DNA of 30,980 nucleotides, taken from contig JAJXVP010000017.1 of the NCBI GenBank assembly GCA_021782055.1, positions 1-30,980 on the forward strand, read 5' to 3'. The DNA comes from a bacterium. Its GTDB lineage: Bacteria > Spirochaetota > Spirochaetia > JABEVK01. Positions 23,577-30,980 of this stretch are shown here, one piece after another. The translations under genes and the position numbers were made by a program. Position 1 is the stretch's first letter. Each line of letters starts with the position of its first letter. The notes beneath the pieces were generated by a model. That model had not been told where the DNA came from and did not search any database. It saw only the letters and a program-made list of their open reading frames with translations.

Positions 23577-24184
23577 GCAGCACCCGCTCCGGCCGCCTCG
23601 GCAGCCTGTTTGGACTTGGTGATCTTTTGAGCCGATTTTTCGAGGTTGTCGACATCTTCCAAATAGCGTTTAATACGCAAAATGGCGTCGTTGTATTCGG
23701 GAATTTGAACCTTTTCGTAGAGGTTGACCTTTTGCGTGGTCTTTTTGAGCGAGTACTCCAAAATCGACAAGCGTTTTTCGGCCACCTCAACCTGCGACAA
23801 AAGTTCCGTCAGCTCTTTAAGCTCGACAATTCCGAACGCCAACCAGTTGGCTCCAGCAAACCGAGAAAAATAGGCAATGCCATATTCTAGGTTTTGCAGA
23901 AGCGGAGTTTTGACACCCGCGACTTTTTTGACACCAACTTCGACATTCTTCAGTTCAAAAATCTCTAACGGAAACTCGGCCCACAGCCCCACGTCTTTTC
24001 TTAGGGCATCGAGCCGGTTTTGCAGTTGGGCTTTGAGCTCTTTGAGTTCGTCCTTCTGCTTTTGAATCGTGACGCGCAGAGCGGCTTCTTTGCTTTTCAG
24101 AACCGGCAGAGCTGTCTGCCGCATCTTGAGCTGAGCCCGCAACTGTTGCATCGCGATTTTATTGAATTGATAACTTATGGCCAT
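23573..24184 (-). CDS. atpD: V-type ATPase subunit D (central rotor shaft)
   Basis: A 203-residue coiled-coil protein. It starts with the typical NKIAMQQLRAQLKMRQTALPVLKSKEAAL segment of V-type D subunits and has a matching C-terminal helix (about 130-190) to form the shaft that turns inside the A3B3 head. It sits between B and I in the operon. The tail of about 15 residues is Ala/Gly-rich. Confidence 0.95.
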   Translation of the reverse strand: MAISYQFNKIAMQQLRAQLKMRQTALPVLKSKEAALRVTIQKQKDELKELKAQLQNRLDALRKDVGLWAEFPLEIFELKNVEVGVKKVAGVKTPLLQNLEYGIAYFSRFAGANWLAFGIVELKELTELLSQVEVAEKRLSILEYSLKKTTQKVNLYEKVQIPEYNDAILRIKRYLEDVDNLEKSAQKITKSKQAAEAAGAGAA

Positions 24185-24185
24185 C

Positions 24186-25505
24186 TTATGCCTTCCAGTA
24201 CTTATCCATCAGGCTTTGTTTGATGGCAACTTCAATTTTGCTAAAGTATTTGCCAAACAGATTCCACGCCGTATCAAGCATCTCATCGACTTGAATGTTA
24301 ACGTCGATGGCCAGGAGGCTTCGCGAGTAGTCCGCGCCAAACTGAATCGTACGTTCATCGTAGTCGGTAAGATCAAACCCGTTGTCACGCTTGGTCTTGG
24401 CTTTGGCGGCGTCGGCAAACAAACGAACAGCGGCGTTCATCACCTGGGGGTGATCCTCGCGGGTGCGTTTTCCAATGACCAACTGCTTTAAGCGAGATAG
24501 TGAGCGGAAGGGGTCAACAATGACCTTTCCCACTTCGGTATCGCGTCGCAAAAACAGCTGACCTTCTGTGATGTAACCGGTGTTGTCAGGAATGGCGTGA
24601 GTAATGTCCCCGCCCGACAAGGTGGTAACCGCCACAATCGTAATCGAGCCACCCGATGGCAGCTGGGCAGCTTTTTCGTAGATCTTGGCAAGGTCAGAAT
24701 ACAGTGAACCAGGCATCGAGTCTTTTGAAGGAATTTGATCCATCTTGTTTGAAACAATGGCCAAGGCGTCTGCATAGAGCGTTACGTCCGTTAGCAAAAC
24801 CAAAACCTGCTGATTTTTCTCGACGGCGAAGTACTCGGCGGCGGTCAAAGCCATATCAGGAATCAACAGTCGTTCGACAGGAGGGTCTTCGGTGGTATTG
24901 ATAAAGCTAACGATGCGGTCAAGTGCCCCAGCGTTGTCAAACAGATTGCGAAAGTACAGGTAATCGTCATTCGACAAACCCATACCGCCAAGGATAATTT
25001 TATCGGCTTTGGTGCGCAATGCAACGTCGGCCATAACTTGGTTGTACGGCTGGTCAGGGTCTGCAAAGAACGGAATTTTTTGACCGGTAACCAGGGTATT
25101 GTTCAAGTCGATGCCGGCAATACCCGTAGTGATCAGCTCGGACGGTTGCTTACGGCGCACCGGATTAACGGTAGGAGACCCAATCGGAACTTCTTGTCCA
25201 TCAACCTCGGGGCCGCCGTCGATGGGCTGGCCATAAGCATTAAAAAAACGGCCCGCCAACTGATCCGAGACTTTCAGCGTGGGGGAACGTCCGGTAAACA
25301 CGACTTCGGAATTGGTCGAAATGCCTTCGGTTCCTTGAAAAACCTGCAGAGTCACTTCTTCGCCTTGAATTTTGACAACCTGGGCGGGACGTCCATCTAC
25401 GTAAGCCAGTTCTTCGTTGCCGATCCCCGTCGCCTTGAGCGTACAGGTCGCCTTGGTCAGCTTTAGGATCTTGGTATAAACCTTTTGGAACGCTTGTTTA
25501 TCCAT
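24186..25505 (-). CDS. atpB: V-type ATPase subunit B (non-catalytic)
   Basis: A 439-residue regulatory nucleotide-site subunit. It has no Walker A motif, as expected for B, but keeps the overall fold, with IAGIDLNNTLVTGQKIPFF, IINTTEDPPVERLLIP-like text and FRSLSRLKQL near the C-terminal third, where an arginine finger should be. The ATG overlaps the stop of the A gene by one base (TAATG) and has GGAGAG upstream. Confidence 0.96.
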   Translation of the reverse strand: MDKQAFQKVYTKILKLTKATCTLKATGIGNEELAYVDGRPAQVVKIQGEEVTLQVFQGTEGISTNSEVVFTGRSPTLKVSDQLAGRFFNAYGQPIDGGPEVDGQEVPIGSPTVNPVRRKQPSELITTGIAGIDLNNTLVTGQKIPFFADPDQPYNQVMADVALRTKADKIILGGMGLSNDDYLYFRNLFDNAGALDRIVSFINTTEDPPVERLLIPDMALTAAEYFAVEKNQQVLVLLTDVTLYADALAIVSNKMDQIPSKDSMPGSLYSDLAKIYEKAAQLPSGGSITIVAVTTLSGGDITHAIPDNTGYITEGQLFLRRDTEVGKVIVDPFRSLSRLKQLVIGKRTREDHPQVMNAAVRLFADAAKAKTKRDNGFDLTDYDERTIQFGADYSRSLLAIDVNIQVDEMLDTAWNLFGKYFSKIEVAIKQSLMDKYWKA

Positions 25506-27259
25506 TACTTCACTCTCCGTTCTTGCAGGGTCTCGCGGAATTCTTTTTCGTACTTGTGGAACTCATCGGACTCATAGACCGCGTAGTTCATCTGCTTGAG
25601 GATGTTGATTACCCTTTTAAAGAAGGGAGCCACCTGGTCGAACGAATCAAAATTGTAGCTTGCTTCAACAACTTCGGTGACAACGTCCATCATGTACTTT
25701 TGGCGGGGCAACGAACACTGCGAATCGATTTTGTCAAAGGCATCTTGTTGCATCAAAACAAAGTCGATGGTTTCGGCCTTCCAGAAGGTCAAGTGGTAGT
25801 CAATCGGAACGCCGTCGTCGCCAAGGATGTTAATTTGGTCACTGGCCTCTTTTCCGCGGTAAACCCAGTTTTTGGCGTTGGCTACCTTGTTCACCCAATC
25901 TGATCCTAACTTGGCGTTAAGGTAATCGCGAATCTCAGGATACTCCAGATACTTCGAGTAACTGTCGATCGGGTCAATGGCGGGGTAGCGTTTTTGGTCA
26001 GCGCGACCCTGTTGCAAGGCGTAGAAGCAACGGGCTGACTTTTTGGTGGATTCCGTCACCGGTTCCTTGAGGTTACCACCCGCCGGAGAAACCGTACCAA
26101 TAAAGGTTACTGATCCCGATTGTCCGTTGTTCAAAAGAACGTAACCGGCCCGCGCGTAGAAGTTCGAAATAATCGCAGGCAAGTCCATGGGGAAGGCGTC
26201 AGGGCCTGGAAGCTCTTCAAGACGGTTGGACATTTCGCGCAACGCCTGTGCCCAACGAGAAGTGGAGTCAGCCAAGAGCAGAACCTTGAGGCCCATCATC
26301 CGGTAGTACTCGGCAATCGTCATCCCGGTATAGACCGACGCTTCGCGGGCCGCTACGGGCATATTCGAGGTATTACAAATAATCGTCGTTCGTTCCATCA
26401 AGCTACGACCCGTTCGTGGGTCAATCAGCTCAGGGAACTCGGTGAAAATTTCAACAACCTCGTTCGCGCGTTCTCCACAGGCCGTAAAAACAATCAAGTC
26501 TGCTTCAGCGTTTTTCGAAAGGGCGTGTTGCAACACCGTTTTTCCGGCACCGAAAGGCCCGGGAATGAAGCCTGTTCCGCCTTCGGCCATGGGGTTAAAG
26601 GTGTCAAACATACGGACACCGGTTTCCATGACCTTAAAGGGACGCGGCTTTTCTTTGTAGGTGTGAATCGCTCGTTTAACCGGCCACTTTTGTACCATAG
26701 TCACGGTTTCAACATCACCATGGTCATTTTCTAATTCCGCGATTTTTTGGCGAATCGTGTATGACCCTGCCCCGGTAATGGACTTTACCTTCCAGCGACC
26801 TTCGAACTTGAAGGGAACCATCACTTTGTGATCGATCCAGCCTTCTTTAACAGAACCCAGCCAATCGCCGGCGCGAACAAAATCGCCGACCTTGGCGAGC
26901 GGTTTGTATTCATACGAAACCTTTTCATCAAGGGCTTCGGTGTATTCTCCGCGTTTAAGAAAGACGCCTGTTTTTTTATCGAGGTCATTTTGTAGACCAT
27001 CGTAGTTGCGTGACAGGATGCCCGGTCCTAGTTCGACCTCGAGCATGTGCCCCATAAACTCGCAATCTGTCCCGACCTTGAGCATACGGGTACTTTCGTA
27101 TACCTGGCCGAAGACGGTATCACCTGAAACGCGGATAACTTCCGCCATCAGTTTTCCGTCTTCTAACGCCACAAAAAAGATTTCGTTCTGACCGACGGGG
27201 CCGTCAACTTTAACCGTCAGCAGGTTGGCAATGATGCCCGTAATTTTTCCTTTAACCAT
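25505..27259 (-). CDS. atpA: V-type ATPase subunit A (catalytic)
   Basis: A 584-residue catalytic subunit. The P-loop is GPFGAGKT (234-241), with Lys240 and Thr241 binding ATP-Mg. The GERANEV segment with the catalytic Glu follows about 25 residues later. The region about 110-200 is the non-homologous insert (bulge) that separates V/A-type A subunits from F-type beta. It hydrolyses or makes ATP at the A/B interface. It overlaps DUF2764 upstream by one base (TAATG) and has a purine-rich ribosome site. Confidence 0.97.
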   Translation of the reverse strand: MVKGKITGIIANLLTVKVDGPVGQNEIFFVALEDGKLMAEVIRVSGDTVFGQVYESTRMLKVGTDCEFMGHMLEVELGPGILSRNYDGLQNDLDKKTGVFLKRGEYTEALDEKVSYEYKPLAKVGDFVRAGDWLGSVKEGWIDHKVMVPFKFEGRWKVKSITGAGSYTIRQKIAELENDHGDVETVTMVQKWPVKRAIHTYKEKPRPFKVMETGVRMFDTFNPMAEGGTGFIPGPFGAGKTVLQHALSKNAEADLIVFTACGERANEVVEIFTEFPELIDPRTGRSLMERTTIICNTSNMPVAAREASVYTGMTIAEYYRMMGLKVLLLADSTSRWAQALREMSNRLEELPGPDAFPMDLPAIISNFYARAGYVLLNNGQSGSVTFIGTVSPAGGNLKEPVTESTKKSARCFYALQQGRADQKRYPAIDPIDSYSKYLEYPEIRDYLNAKLGSDWVNKVANAKNWVYRGKEASDQINILGDDGVPIDYHLTFWKAETIDFVLMQQDAFDKIDSQCSLPRQKYMMDVVTEVVEASYNFDSFDQVAPFFKRVINILKQMNYAVYESDEFHKYEKEFRETLQERRVK

Positions 27260-28134
27260 TACCTTTTCCCTTTTCCGACGAAGAGCTCGTCCGAGAAGAC
27301 AATACTCCCCTTGATTTGATTCACTAATTTTTCGAACAAACGTCCACCCTCTTCAGGGTTCAGACCATTCCAGCGTTCCACCATGGCAAGCTTTAGCGCA
27401 TAGGCATAAACCGCATAAGTTCCGAAGGTATCGTTTTCCCAAGTCTGGGTCAGCCAATCCCATCGGATCTGGTCAATGTGTTTTTCAATCGCCGAAGGTT
27501 CCGCTGGAACAGCACCACTGATCGTTTGCTTGTCGCGCTCCATGCTGTGAAGTTGTTTTTCTCCGTAGACCTCCACCAACTTGGGGAGGTAAGGAAGATC
27601 GAGCGACAGGCCAAAATCTACAGCCGAGGACTGCAAAACAGCCGTCGCCGCTGTGCCAACCTTGATGATGCTTTCATGGAACGGTTGTTTTGTTTTTCGC
27701 AACGCCAAAGCGGTGGTCACGTTACGCAGGTCTAAATCGAAGAGAAACCACTCTGCCGTTCTGGGCGCGACAATTTCTTCAAGGCGGTTATAAACCGTCA
27801 AAAGAATTTCGTCCAACCGACTGGGTCGACCGCCCAGTTCACGAAATTCTAGCTCGCTGGGTTTAAGCCAGCTCTCGGGAACATCAAACGGTGCTAAAAA
27901 ATCCGCCAAGAGCTCGCGGGTCCAAACCACCGGTTGACGGTTGGCAACAGGAAAGGCAAATTCTTGAACCGCCACTCCCAAATCCCTCAACAAGAAGAGT
28001 TTTTTAAGCTCCTCGAGTTCCTCGGGGAGAAGCATATCGTCGCACTGATCGAGAAAGCCTTTCAGAGTTACCGGCGCCTTGGCGTCAAGAAACAGCTCAT
28101 AGAGGCTTGATACCAGATAGTAATGCTGTCTCAC
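27259..28134 (-). CDS. DUF2764 protein, V-ATPase operon component
   Basis: A 291-residue helical protein starting at GTG 28134, with AAGGTG 8 nt upstream. The N-terminus RQHYYLVSSLYELFLDAKAP matches the DUF2764 family (YYxLxxSLPxL), which sits in the same place, between E and A, in V-ATPase operons of spirochaetes, chlamydiae and Bacteroidetes. These operons have no recognisable C subunit, so DUF2764 is the favoured candidate for the C/d role linking the rotor shaft to the K ring. That role is inferred. No catalytic motif is visible. Confidence 0.88.
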   Translation of the reverse strand: MRQHYYLVSSLYELFLDAKAPVTLKGFLDQCDDMLLPEELEELKKLFLLRDLGVAVQEFAFPVANRQPVVWTRELLADFLAPFDVPESWLKPSELEFRELGGRPSRLDEILLTVYNRLEEIVAPRTAEWFLFDLDLRNVTTALALRKTKQPFHESIIKVGTAATAVLQSSAVDFGLSLDLPYLPKLVEVYGEKQLHSMERDKQTISGAVPAEPSAIEKHIDQIRWDWLTQTWENDTFGTYAVYAYALKLAMVERWNGLNPEEGGRLFEKLVNQIKGSIVFSDELFVGKGKR

Positions 28135-28140
28135 AGTAGG

Positions 28141-28755
28141 TCACACCTTCGGCGAAGGGAAGAGAATTTCCTTGGCCCTTACTTTGAGGAAAGACTGAAA
28201 GAATTGTTGAAAGTCACGATCGCTAAAGGACAAAATAAACGCCCCGTCTCGGGGCTCAAGGCGAAAACCACCTTCCATGCGGGTTTCGAACTTCAGGTCC
28301 ACGCCCTTGCCCAGGACTTCGCCAGCTTTGGCTTGAAACAGCTTATCAAAATCTGCCCGCTTCTTTTCGGGGAGTACAAGAGTCACCTCAGGATTCTGAG
28401 GATCCCACTTGGCCAAGAGGTCTTTCACCAAGTCTTTTACAAAGGCGGCATCATCCACAGCCGACTTAACACTTGCCGACAGGGCAGAGGTCGCCAGCAG
28501 GTTGGTAATTTCGCCCTTGAGAGTCGCCACAGCTTGTTCGCCAGCCATTTTGATTTCGGCCATGGCCTTGGATTTCAGCTGTTCCGCCTCAGCTTTCGCA
28601 GAATTGACAACGGACGTTGCTTCCGCCGCCGCTTTTGCTCGGAGTGCTTCTGCCTCCTGGTGAGCTTTTTCCAGAATTCCCTTAGCCTCTTGAGACGCCT
28701 TTTCGACCCCATCTTTATAGAGTCTGTCCGTGAGCTCTTGCAGTTTTCCTTCCAT
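28141..28755 (-). CDS. atpE: V-type ATPase subunit E (peripheral stalk)
   Basis: A 204-residue protein read from ATG 28755, which has GAGG 9 nt upstream; a reading from TTG 28764 overlaps that site and is rejected. Residues about 1-95 form a long charged Ala/Glu/Lys-rich coiled coil, and the C-terminal about 100 residues form the globular E-type domain (VTLVLPEKKRADFD, then GGFRLEPRDGAFILSFSD). It acts as a stator stalk. First gene of the operon. The usual G/H partner is not present nearby. Confidence 0.93.
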   Translation of the reverse strand: MEGKLQELTDRLYKDGVEKASQEAKGILEKAHQEAEALRAKAAAEATSVVNSAKAEAEQLKSKAMAEIKMAGEQAVATLKGEITNLLATSALSASVKSAVDDAAFVKDLVKDLLAKWDPQNPEVTLVLPEKKRADFDKLFQAKAGEVLGKGVDLKFETRMEGGFRLEPRDGAFILSFSDRDFQQFFQSFLKVRAKEILFPSPKV

Positions 28756-28801
28756 ACGCGTCAACCTCGCTTACCTATGTCTAGAGGGATACTAACTCAA
28801 C

Positions 28802-28830
28802 AATCTGAATTTGGAAAGAGTATCTGACAA
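28802..28830 (-). promoter_or_regulatory. candidate V-ATPase operon promoter
   Basis: Minus-strand TTGTCA (plus 28825-28830), 17-nt spacer, CAGATT (plus 28802-28807). The -35 is 5 of 6 and the -10 only 3 of 6. It gives a leader of about 40 nt. The AT-rich stretch 28840-28912 further upstream contains other weak -10-like hexamers, so the site is tentative. Confidence 0.3.
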
Positions 28831-28913
28831 TAATTCCCCAGGATTTTAGTCATTTAATTAACTGATAATATTTTATCTTTTAACTCAGAATGAACCGTTT
28901 TCATAACTTGCAT

Positions 28914-28943
28914 TAATAAAAAAGCCGACCCCAAGGGTCGGCT
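28914..28943 (-). terminator. intrinsic terminator after rubredoxin
   Basis: Stem arms AGCCGACCC (28923-28931) and GGGTCGGCT (28935-28943), 3-nt loop, followed on the minus strand by a T-run. It ends the rubredoxin transcript before the V-ATPase promoter region. Confidence 0.85.
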
Positions 28944-28971
28944 GGATGACGCTCGTCAGTCTTTGACTAAA

Positions 28972-29136
28972 TTAGTCTTCAACAGGCGAAAAATCGTCTT
29001 TAGAAGCCCCGCACATCGGGCAAACCCAGTCGTCCGGGAGGGCTTCGAAGGATGTCCCCGCCTCGATGTCGTTATCCGGATCACCCACTTCAGGATCATA
29101 AATATAACCGCAGACATCGCATACAAATTTTTGCAT
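28972..29136 (-). CDS. rubredoxin
   Basis: A 54-residue electron-transfer protein. ATG 29136 has a perfect AGGAGG site; the longer upstream reading is not real. The iron is held by Cys6, Cys9, Cys39 and Cys42 in two CxxCG motifs (CDVCG and CPMCG), with the conserved YDPxxGDPDN and LPDDWVCP segments. Rubredoxins pass electrons to oxygen- or peroxide-detoxifying partners (rubrerythrin, superoxide reductase, flavodiiron proteins) in anaerobes, which suits an anaerobic host. No partner gene is in the window. It is downstream of TIGR02757, with its own promoter. Confidence 0.97.
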   Translation of the reverse strand: MQKFVCDVCGYIYDPEVGDPDNDIEAGTSFEALPDDWVCPMCGASKDDFSPVED

Positions 29137-29172
29137 GAGTTTCCTCCTACCTCTCGGTGTTATTATGACAGA

Positions 29173-29201
29173 AGTATAATGCCAACTTTGACTCAAGTCC
29201 A
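29173..29201 (-). promoter_or_regulatory. rubredoxin promoter
   Basis: Minus-strand TGGACT (plus 29196-29201), 17-nt spacer, TATACT (plus 29173-29178). The -10 is 5 of 6 and the -35 is 4 of 6. The leader is about 30 nt with the AGGAGG site. Confidence 0.5.
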
Positions 29202-29957
29202 GAATGTTGTTTGTGTTGACATACCTTTTCTTGTCAAAGCAAAATCCCAACGCAGGGGATCGTCGGGCGCGAACCGGCGAAAAAAGTCCGTAATCTCCTG
29301 GCAAGCCTTACGATCCGCCTGGCGGCGCGTCGTTACTCCTTCGGCACGGGCCCATGCCAGAACATGGGTATCCACCGGTGCTAGGAGCTCGGACGGTGGG
29401 ACTCGGGACCAACCGCCGGGGTCGATCGCATCGTGACGTACCATCCAACGAAAAAAAAGATTCAGCCGTTTAAAGGCACTGCTTGTTCTAGGTCGGGGCA
29501 CAAGAATGCCAAGATCGCCCTGTGAATGAAAGAGGCTCGCAAAGGTTTCGAGGCGAACCCAGGGGTCTGAGGTTTCGCAAAGCGCCGACTCAAGGTTGCC
29601 ATAGCGGCGCAAAACCTCGCCAGTCGCCGTCAACCAGGTCGCCAGCCGCTGGGATGAAAAAAACCTGTAAGTCAGATCGGCAGTTAAATCAGCCGCCTGA
29701 GAGTGGTTTAGTGACCGCAACCCTTCGGCCAAGGGGTGGGGAAGTCGCGCTAAGAGCTTCGTAGCAAACGCGATTATGGCGCTCACGCGTCCTAACGACA
29801 GGCAAGCAACCAAAAATGCCCCTACCTCACGGTCGGCAGGGTCAAGCTTCCAGACCAGTGAGACAGGGTCAGTTGGCAACCATTCTGGCCGATGCCACTG
29901 CTGATACAGTTCTTCTCCTTCACGGAGAAAGGCCTCAGCCGGATCCACCAAAGACAT
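29193..29957 (-). CDS. TIGR02757 family protein
   Basis: A 254-residue cytosolic protein of a conserved family of unknown function common in spirochaetes and Bacteroidetes. It shows the family text [20 protein letters not shown] (41-60), a YRFF segment (97-100), [20 protein letters not shown] (164-183) and [11 protein letters not shown] (194-204), with Asp196 and His198 likely important. The helical arrangement resembles the HhH-GPD DNA glycosylase superfamily, but I see no demonstrated activity. It overlaps the glucosaminidase-domain gene by 23 bp, so they are co-translated. Confidence 0.88.
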   Translation of the reverse strand: MSLVDPAEAFLREGEELYQQWHRPEWLPTDPVSLVWKLDPADREVGAFLVACLSLGRVSAIIAFATKLLARLPHPLAEGLRSLNHSQAADLTADLTYRFFSSQRLATWLTATGEVLRRYGNLESALCETSDPWVRLETFASLFHSQGDLGILVPRPRTSSAFKRLNLFFRWMVRHDAIDPGGWSRVPPSELLAPVDTHVLAWARAEGVTTRRQADRKACQEITDFFRRFAPDDPLRWDFALTRKGMSTQTTFWT

Positions 29958-30606
29958 GAGAAACCGTCACTAAGGGGTCTTTTTGGGCAAAACGTGTCAT
30001 CCGGTTCAAAAGATTATTGAGCTTGATGCCATAATCGGGGTCCGAGGCCCAAGTTCCCGCCAGTTGCCAGATTGTCGGGGCGCAAGAACGGCGAATCCAA
30101 ATGAGCCTGGGGTTTACTGGTGCGTTAACCAAGGGGGCTTTTCCGGCATAATACTTCAGGTGCTGGATTTGTGCTCGCACCCCTTCACGGGGTGACAGAA
30201 AACTCAAGCCAGGATTGCCGCCGTCTAGCGCTCCAATCCCGGCAAAGTTATTTTGCGAGGCCTGTACCTGCCCGCCGAACCGCAGGTCGTGGGTCTCTAA
30301 GAGCATTTGCGCAAAGGCCACATCAGGGTTAACCCCTTCGACTCGAGCCTCTTCCTGGTACAAAAGCGAAAGATTGAGAGCCACAGCCAAGCTGAGCGAA
30401 GGGTTTTCATGCACCAAAAACCTGGCGCGCTCCCAGGGGCTTAGCGCCCCTTTGGCCATTAAAAACGGATTAGGAGGAACCCCCTGCACTTGTCCCACCC
30501 CCCCTAGGCCCACCAGCAAAGCGAGCAGGGTAAGAAGACGAGTCCAGAAGCTGGAGCTTGCGTTAGACTTTAAGGGCGAAGAAATGATCCACCACCTGCT
30601 TATCAC
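29935..30606 (-). CDS. secreted glucosaminidase-domain protein
   Basis: A 223-residue protein with a signal-like hydrophobic stretch (about 22-40) after a longish N-terminal region. Residues about 75-210 match the endo-beta-N-acetylglucosaminidase family (FlgJ/LytB-like): YQEEARVEGVNPDVAFAQML with Glu86 as probable catalytic acid, then ETHDLRF, QNNFAGIGA, and SPREGVRAQIQHLKYYA. It probably cleaves peptidoglycan. In spirochaetes similar enzymes help flagellar or cell-wall remodelling. The start at GTG 30606 has no ribosome site and lies within the STAS gene, so the true start is uncertain. It overlaps the next gene by 23 bp. Confidence 0.8.
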   Translation of the reverse strand: MISRWWIISSPLKSNASSSFWTRLLTLLALLVGLGGVGQVQGVPPNPFLMAKGALSPWERARFLVHENPSLSLAVALNLSLLYQEEARVEGVNPDVAFAQMLLETHDLRFGGQVQASQNNFAGIGALDGGNPGLSFLSPREGVRAQIQHLKYYAGKAPLVNAPVNPRLIWIRRSCAPTIWQLAGTWASDPDYGIKLNNLLNRMTRFAQKDPLVTVSHVFGGSG

Positions 30607-30949
30607 CGCGAAAGAAGGGGATAAAATCGTTAAGCTTTACCAGCTGAAAGACTTCATGAATCTTGGCATTAACGTTAAGAAAAGCAATGTCGCCGCCTTT
30701 GTTTCGAATCGCCTTGGCCAAACCGATAAAAATGCCAATACCGGTACTGTCGATGTATTTTAGCTCCGTCAGATCAAAGACCAGCTTTTTCATCCCCCCG
30801 TTGATGAGGGTGCCGATGAGAAGGTTGAACTCGTCAGAGACTTCCATGACTAGGTTTCCCGACAAATGCACTTTATAGATAAAACTATTGTTTAGATCGT
30901 CTTTGCCCAGCGAGACGGCCGACCGCATCAATTCGATTTGGTAGAACAT
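30563..30949 (-). CDS. STAS-domain anti-sigma factor antagonist
   Basis: A 128-residue single STAS domain (SpoIIAA/RsbV type). The conserved loop reads YIDSTGIGIFI, with D67-S68-T69-G70; Ser68 is the residue phosphorylated by an anti-sigma kinase in this family. In the unphosphorylated state such proteins sequester the anti-sigma factor and free the sigma factor. GAGGT lies 5 nt before ATG 30949. No kinase or phosphatase partner is visible within the window. It is the first gene of the cluster shown, about 30 bp from the window end. Confidence 0.92.
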   Translation of the reverse strand: MFYQIELMRSAVSLGKDDLNNSFIYKVHLSGNLVMEVSDEFNLLIGTLINGGMKKLVFDLTELKYIDSTGIGIFIGLAKAIRNKGGDIAFLNVNAKIHEVFQLVKLNDFIPFFRGDKQVVDHFFALKV

Positions 30950-30980
30950 TTCGACCTCGTTGAGTCATTTTACATGGAAG

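Noticed and set aside
26120..26734. Long plus-strand open frame across atpA
   Set aside because: Antisense shadow of the catalytic subunit, with no recognisable domain and no ribosome site.
28123..28827. Long plus-strand open frame across atpE
   Set aside because: Antisense shadow of a clear subunit E gene; the translation shows no domain.
28756..28912. Possible riboswitch or att site upstream of the V-ATPase operon
   Set aside because: AT-rich, with only short palindromes; no paired stems typical of known riboswitches and no integrase nearby.
29137..29304. 56-residue N-terminal extension of rubredoxin
   Set aside because: It lies outside the conserved fold and overlaps the promoter; ATG 29136 has a perfect AGGAGG.

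Overview
The window looks like chromosomal DNA from a spirochaete, probably an uncultured Spirochaetales/Treponema-like lineage of moderate GC. Evidence: a V-type ATPase operon in the spirochaetal order E-DUF2764-A-B-D-I-K, with no C, F or G subunit genes; a PilZN3/PilZ-like protein; a TIGR02757 protein; and many signal-peptide or lipobox proteins with no widely known family. I see no phage, IS element, CRISPR array or rRNA. One tRNA, tRNA-Ala(CGC), is present. The lineage call is inference.

Layout. 1-1375 (minus): a two-lobed aspartyl-protease-like lipoprotein, then the start of an AlkD-type DNA alkylation repair gene cut by the window edge. 1446-2534 (plus): a self-inhibited Fic AMP-transferase, followed by a hairpin, a terminator and the tRNA. 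2890-6625 (plus): a HAD 5'-nucleotidase overlapping a (p)ppGpp synthetase with a TPR tail, a secreted beta-propeller protein, a small Cys-rich protein and a TPR lipoprotein. 6668-8426 (minus): a cNMP-binding regulator and a secreted vWA protein. 8529-12151: a lamin-tail-like lipoprotein, two unknown proteins and a secreted HExxH protein. 12091-14359 (minus): two histidine kinases, one with an N-terminal receiver. 14460-19253: ribosomal protein L28, a PilZ-like/metallo-beta-lactamase pair, a membrane pseudo-hydrolase, a NeuB-family synthase and a small unknown protein. 19338-28755 (minus): serS, a PTS IIA (PtsN-like) gene and the V-ATPase operon. 28972-30949 (minus): rubredoxin, TIGR02757, a secreted glucosaminidase-domain protein and a STAS anti-sigma antagonist.

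How the genes work together. The V-ATPase cluster forms one rotary ion pump, with a phosphotransferase-type regulator directly downstream. The nucleotidase and alarmone synthetase are translationally coupled. The two kinases overlap and form a signalling pair without an output gene.

The most interesting signal is regulatory. About nine genes that lack a Shine-Dalgarno site carry a -10-like hexamer whose end lies 5-7 nt before the start codon (six of them exactly 6 nt). This implies widespread leaderless transcription beside ordinary SD-led genes. Other points: three tail-to-tail gene pairs overlapping by 61-68 bp, a perfect inverted repeat lying over the neuB divergent promoter, and two proteins that seem to have lost active-site or ligand-binding residues.
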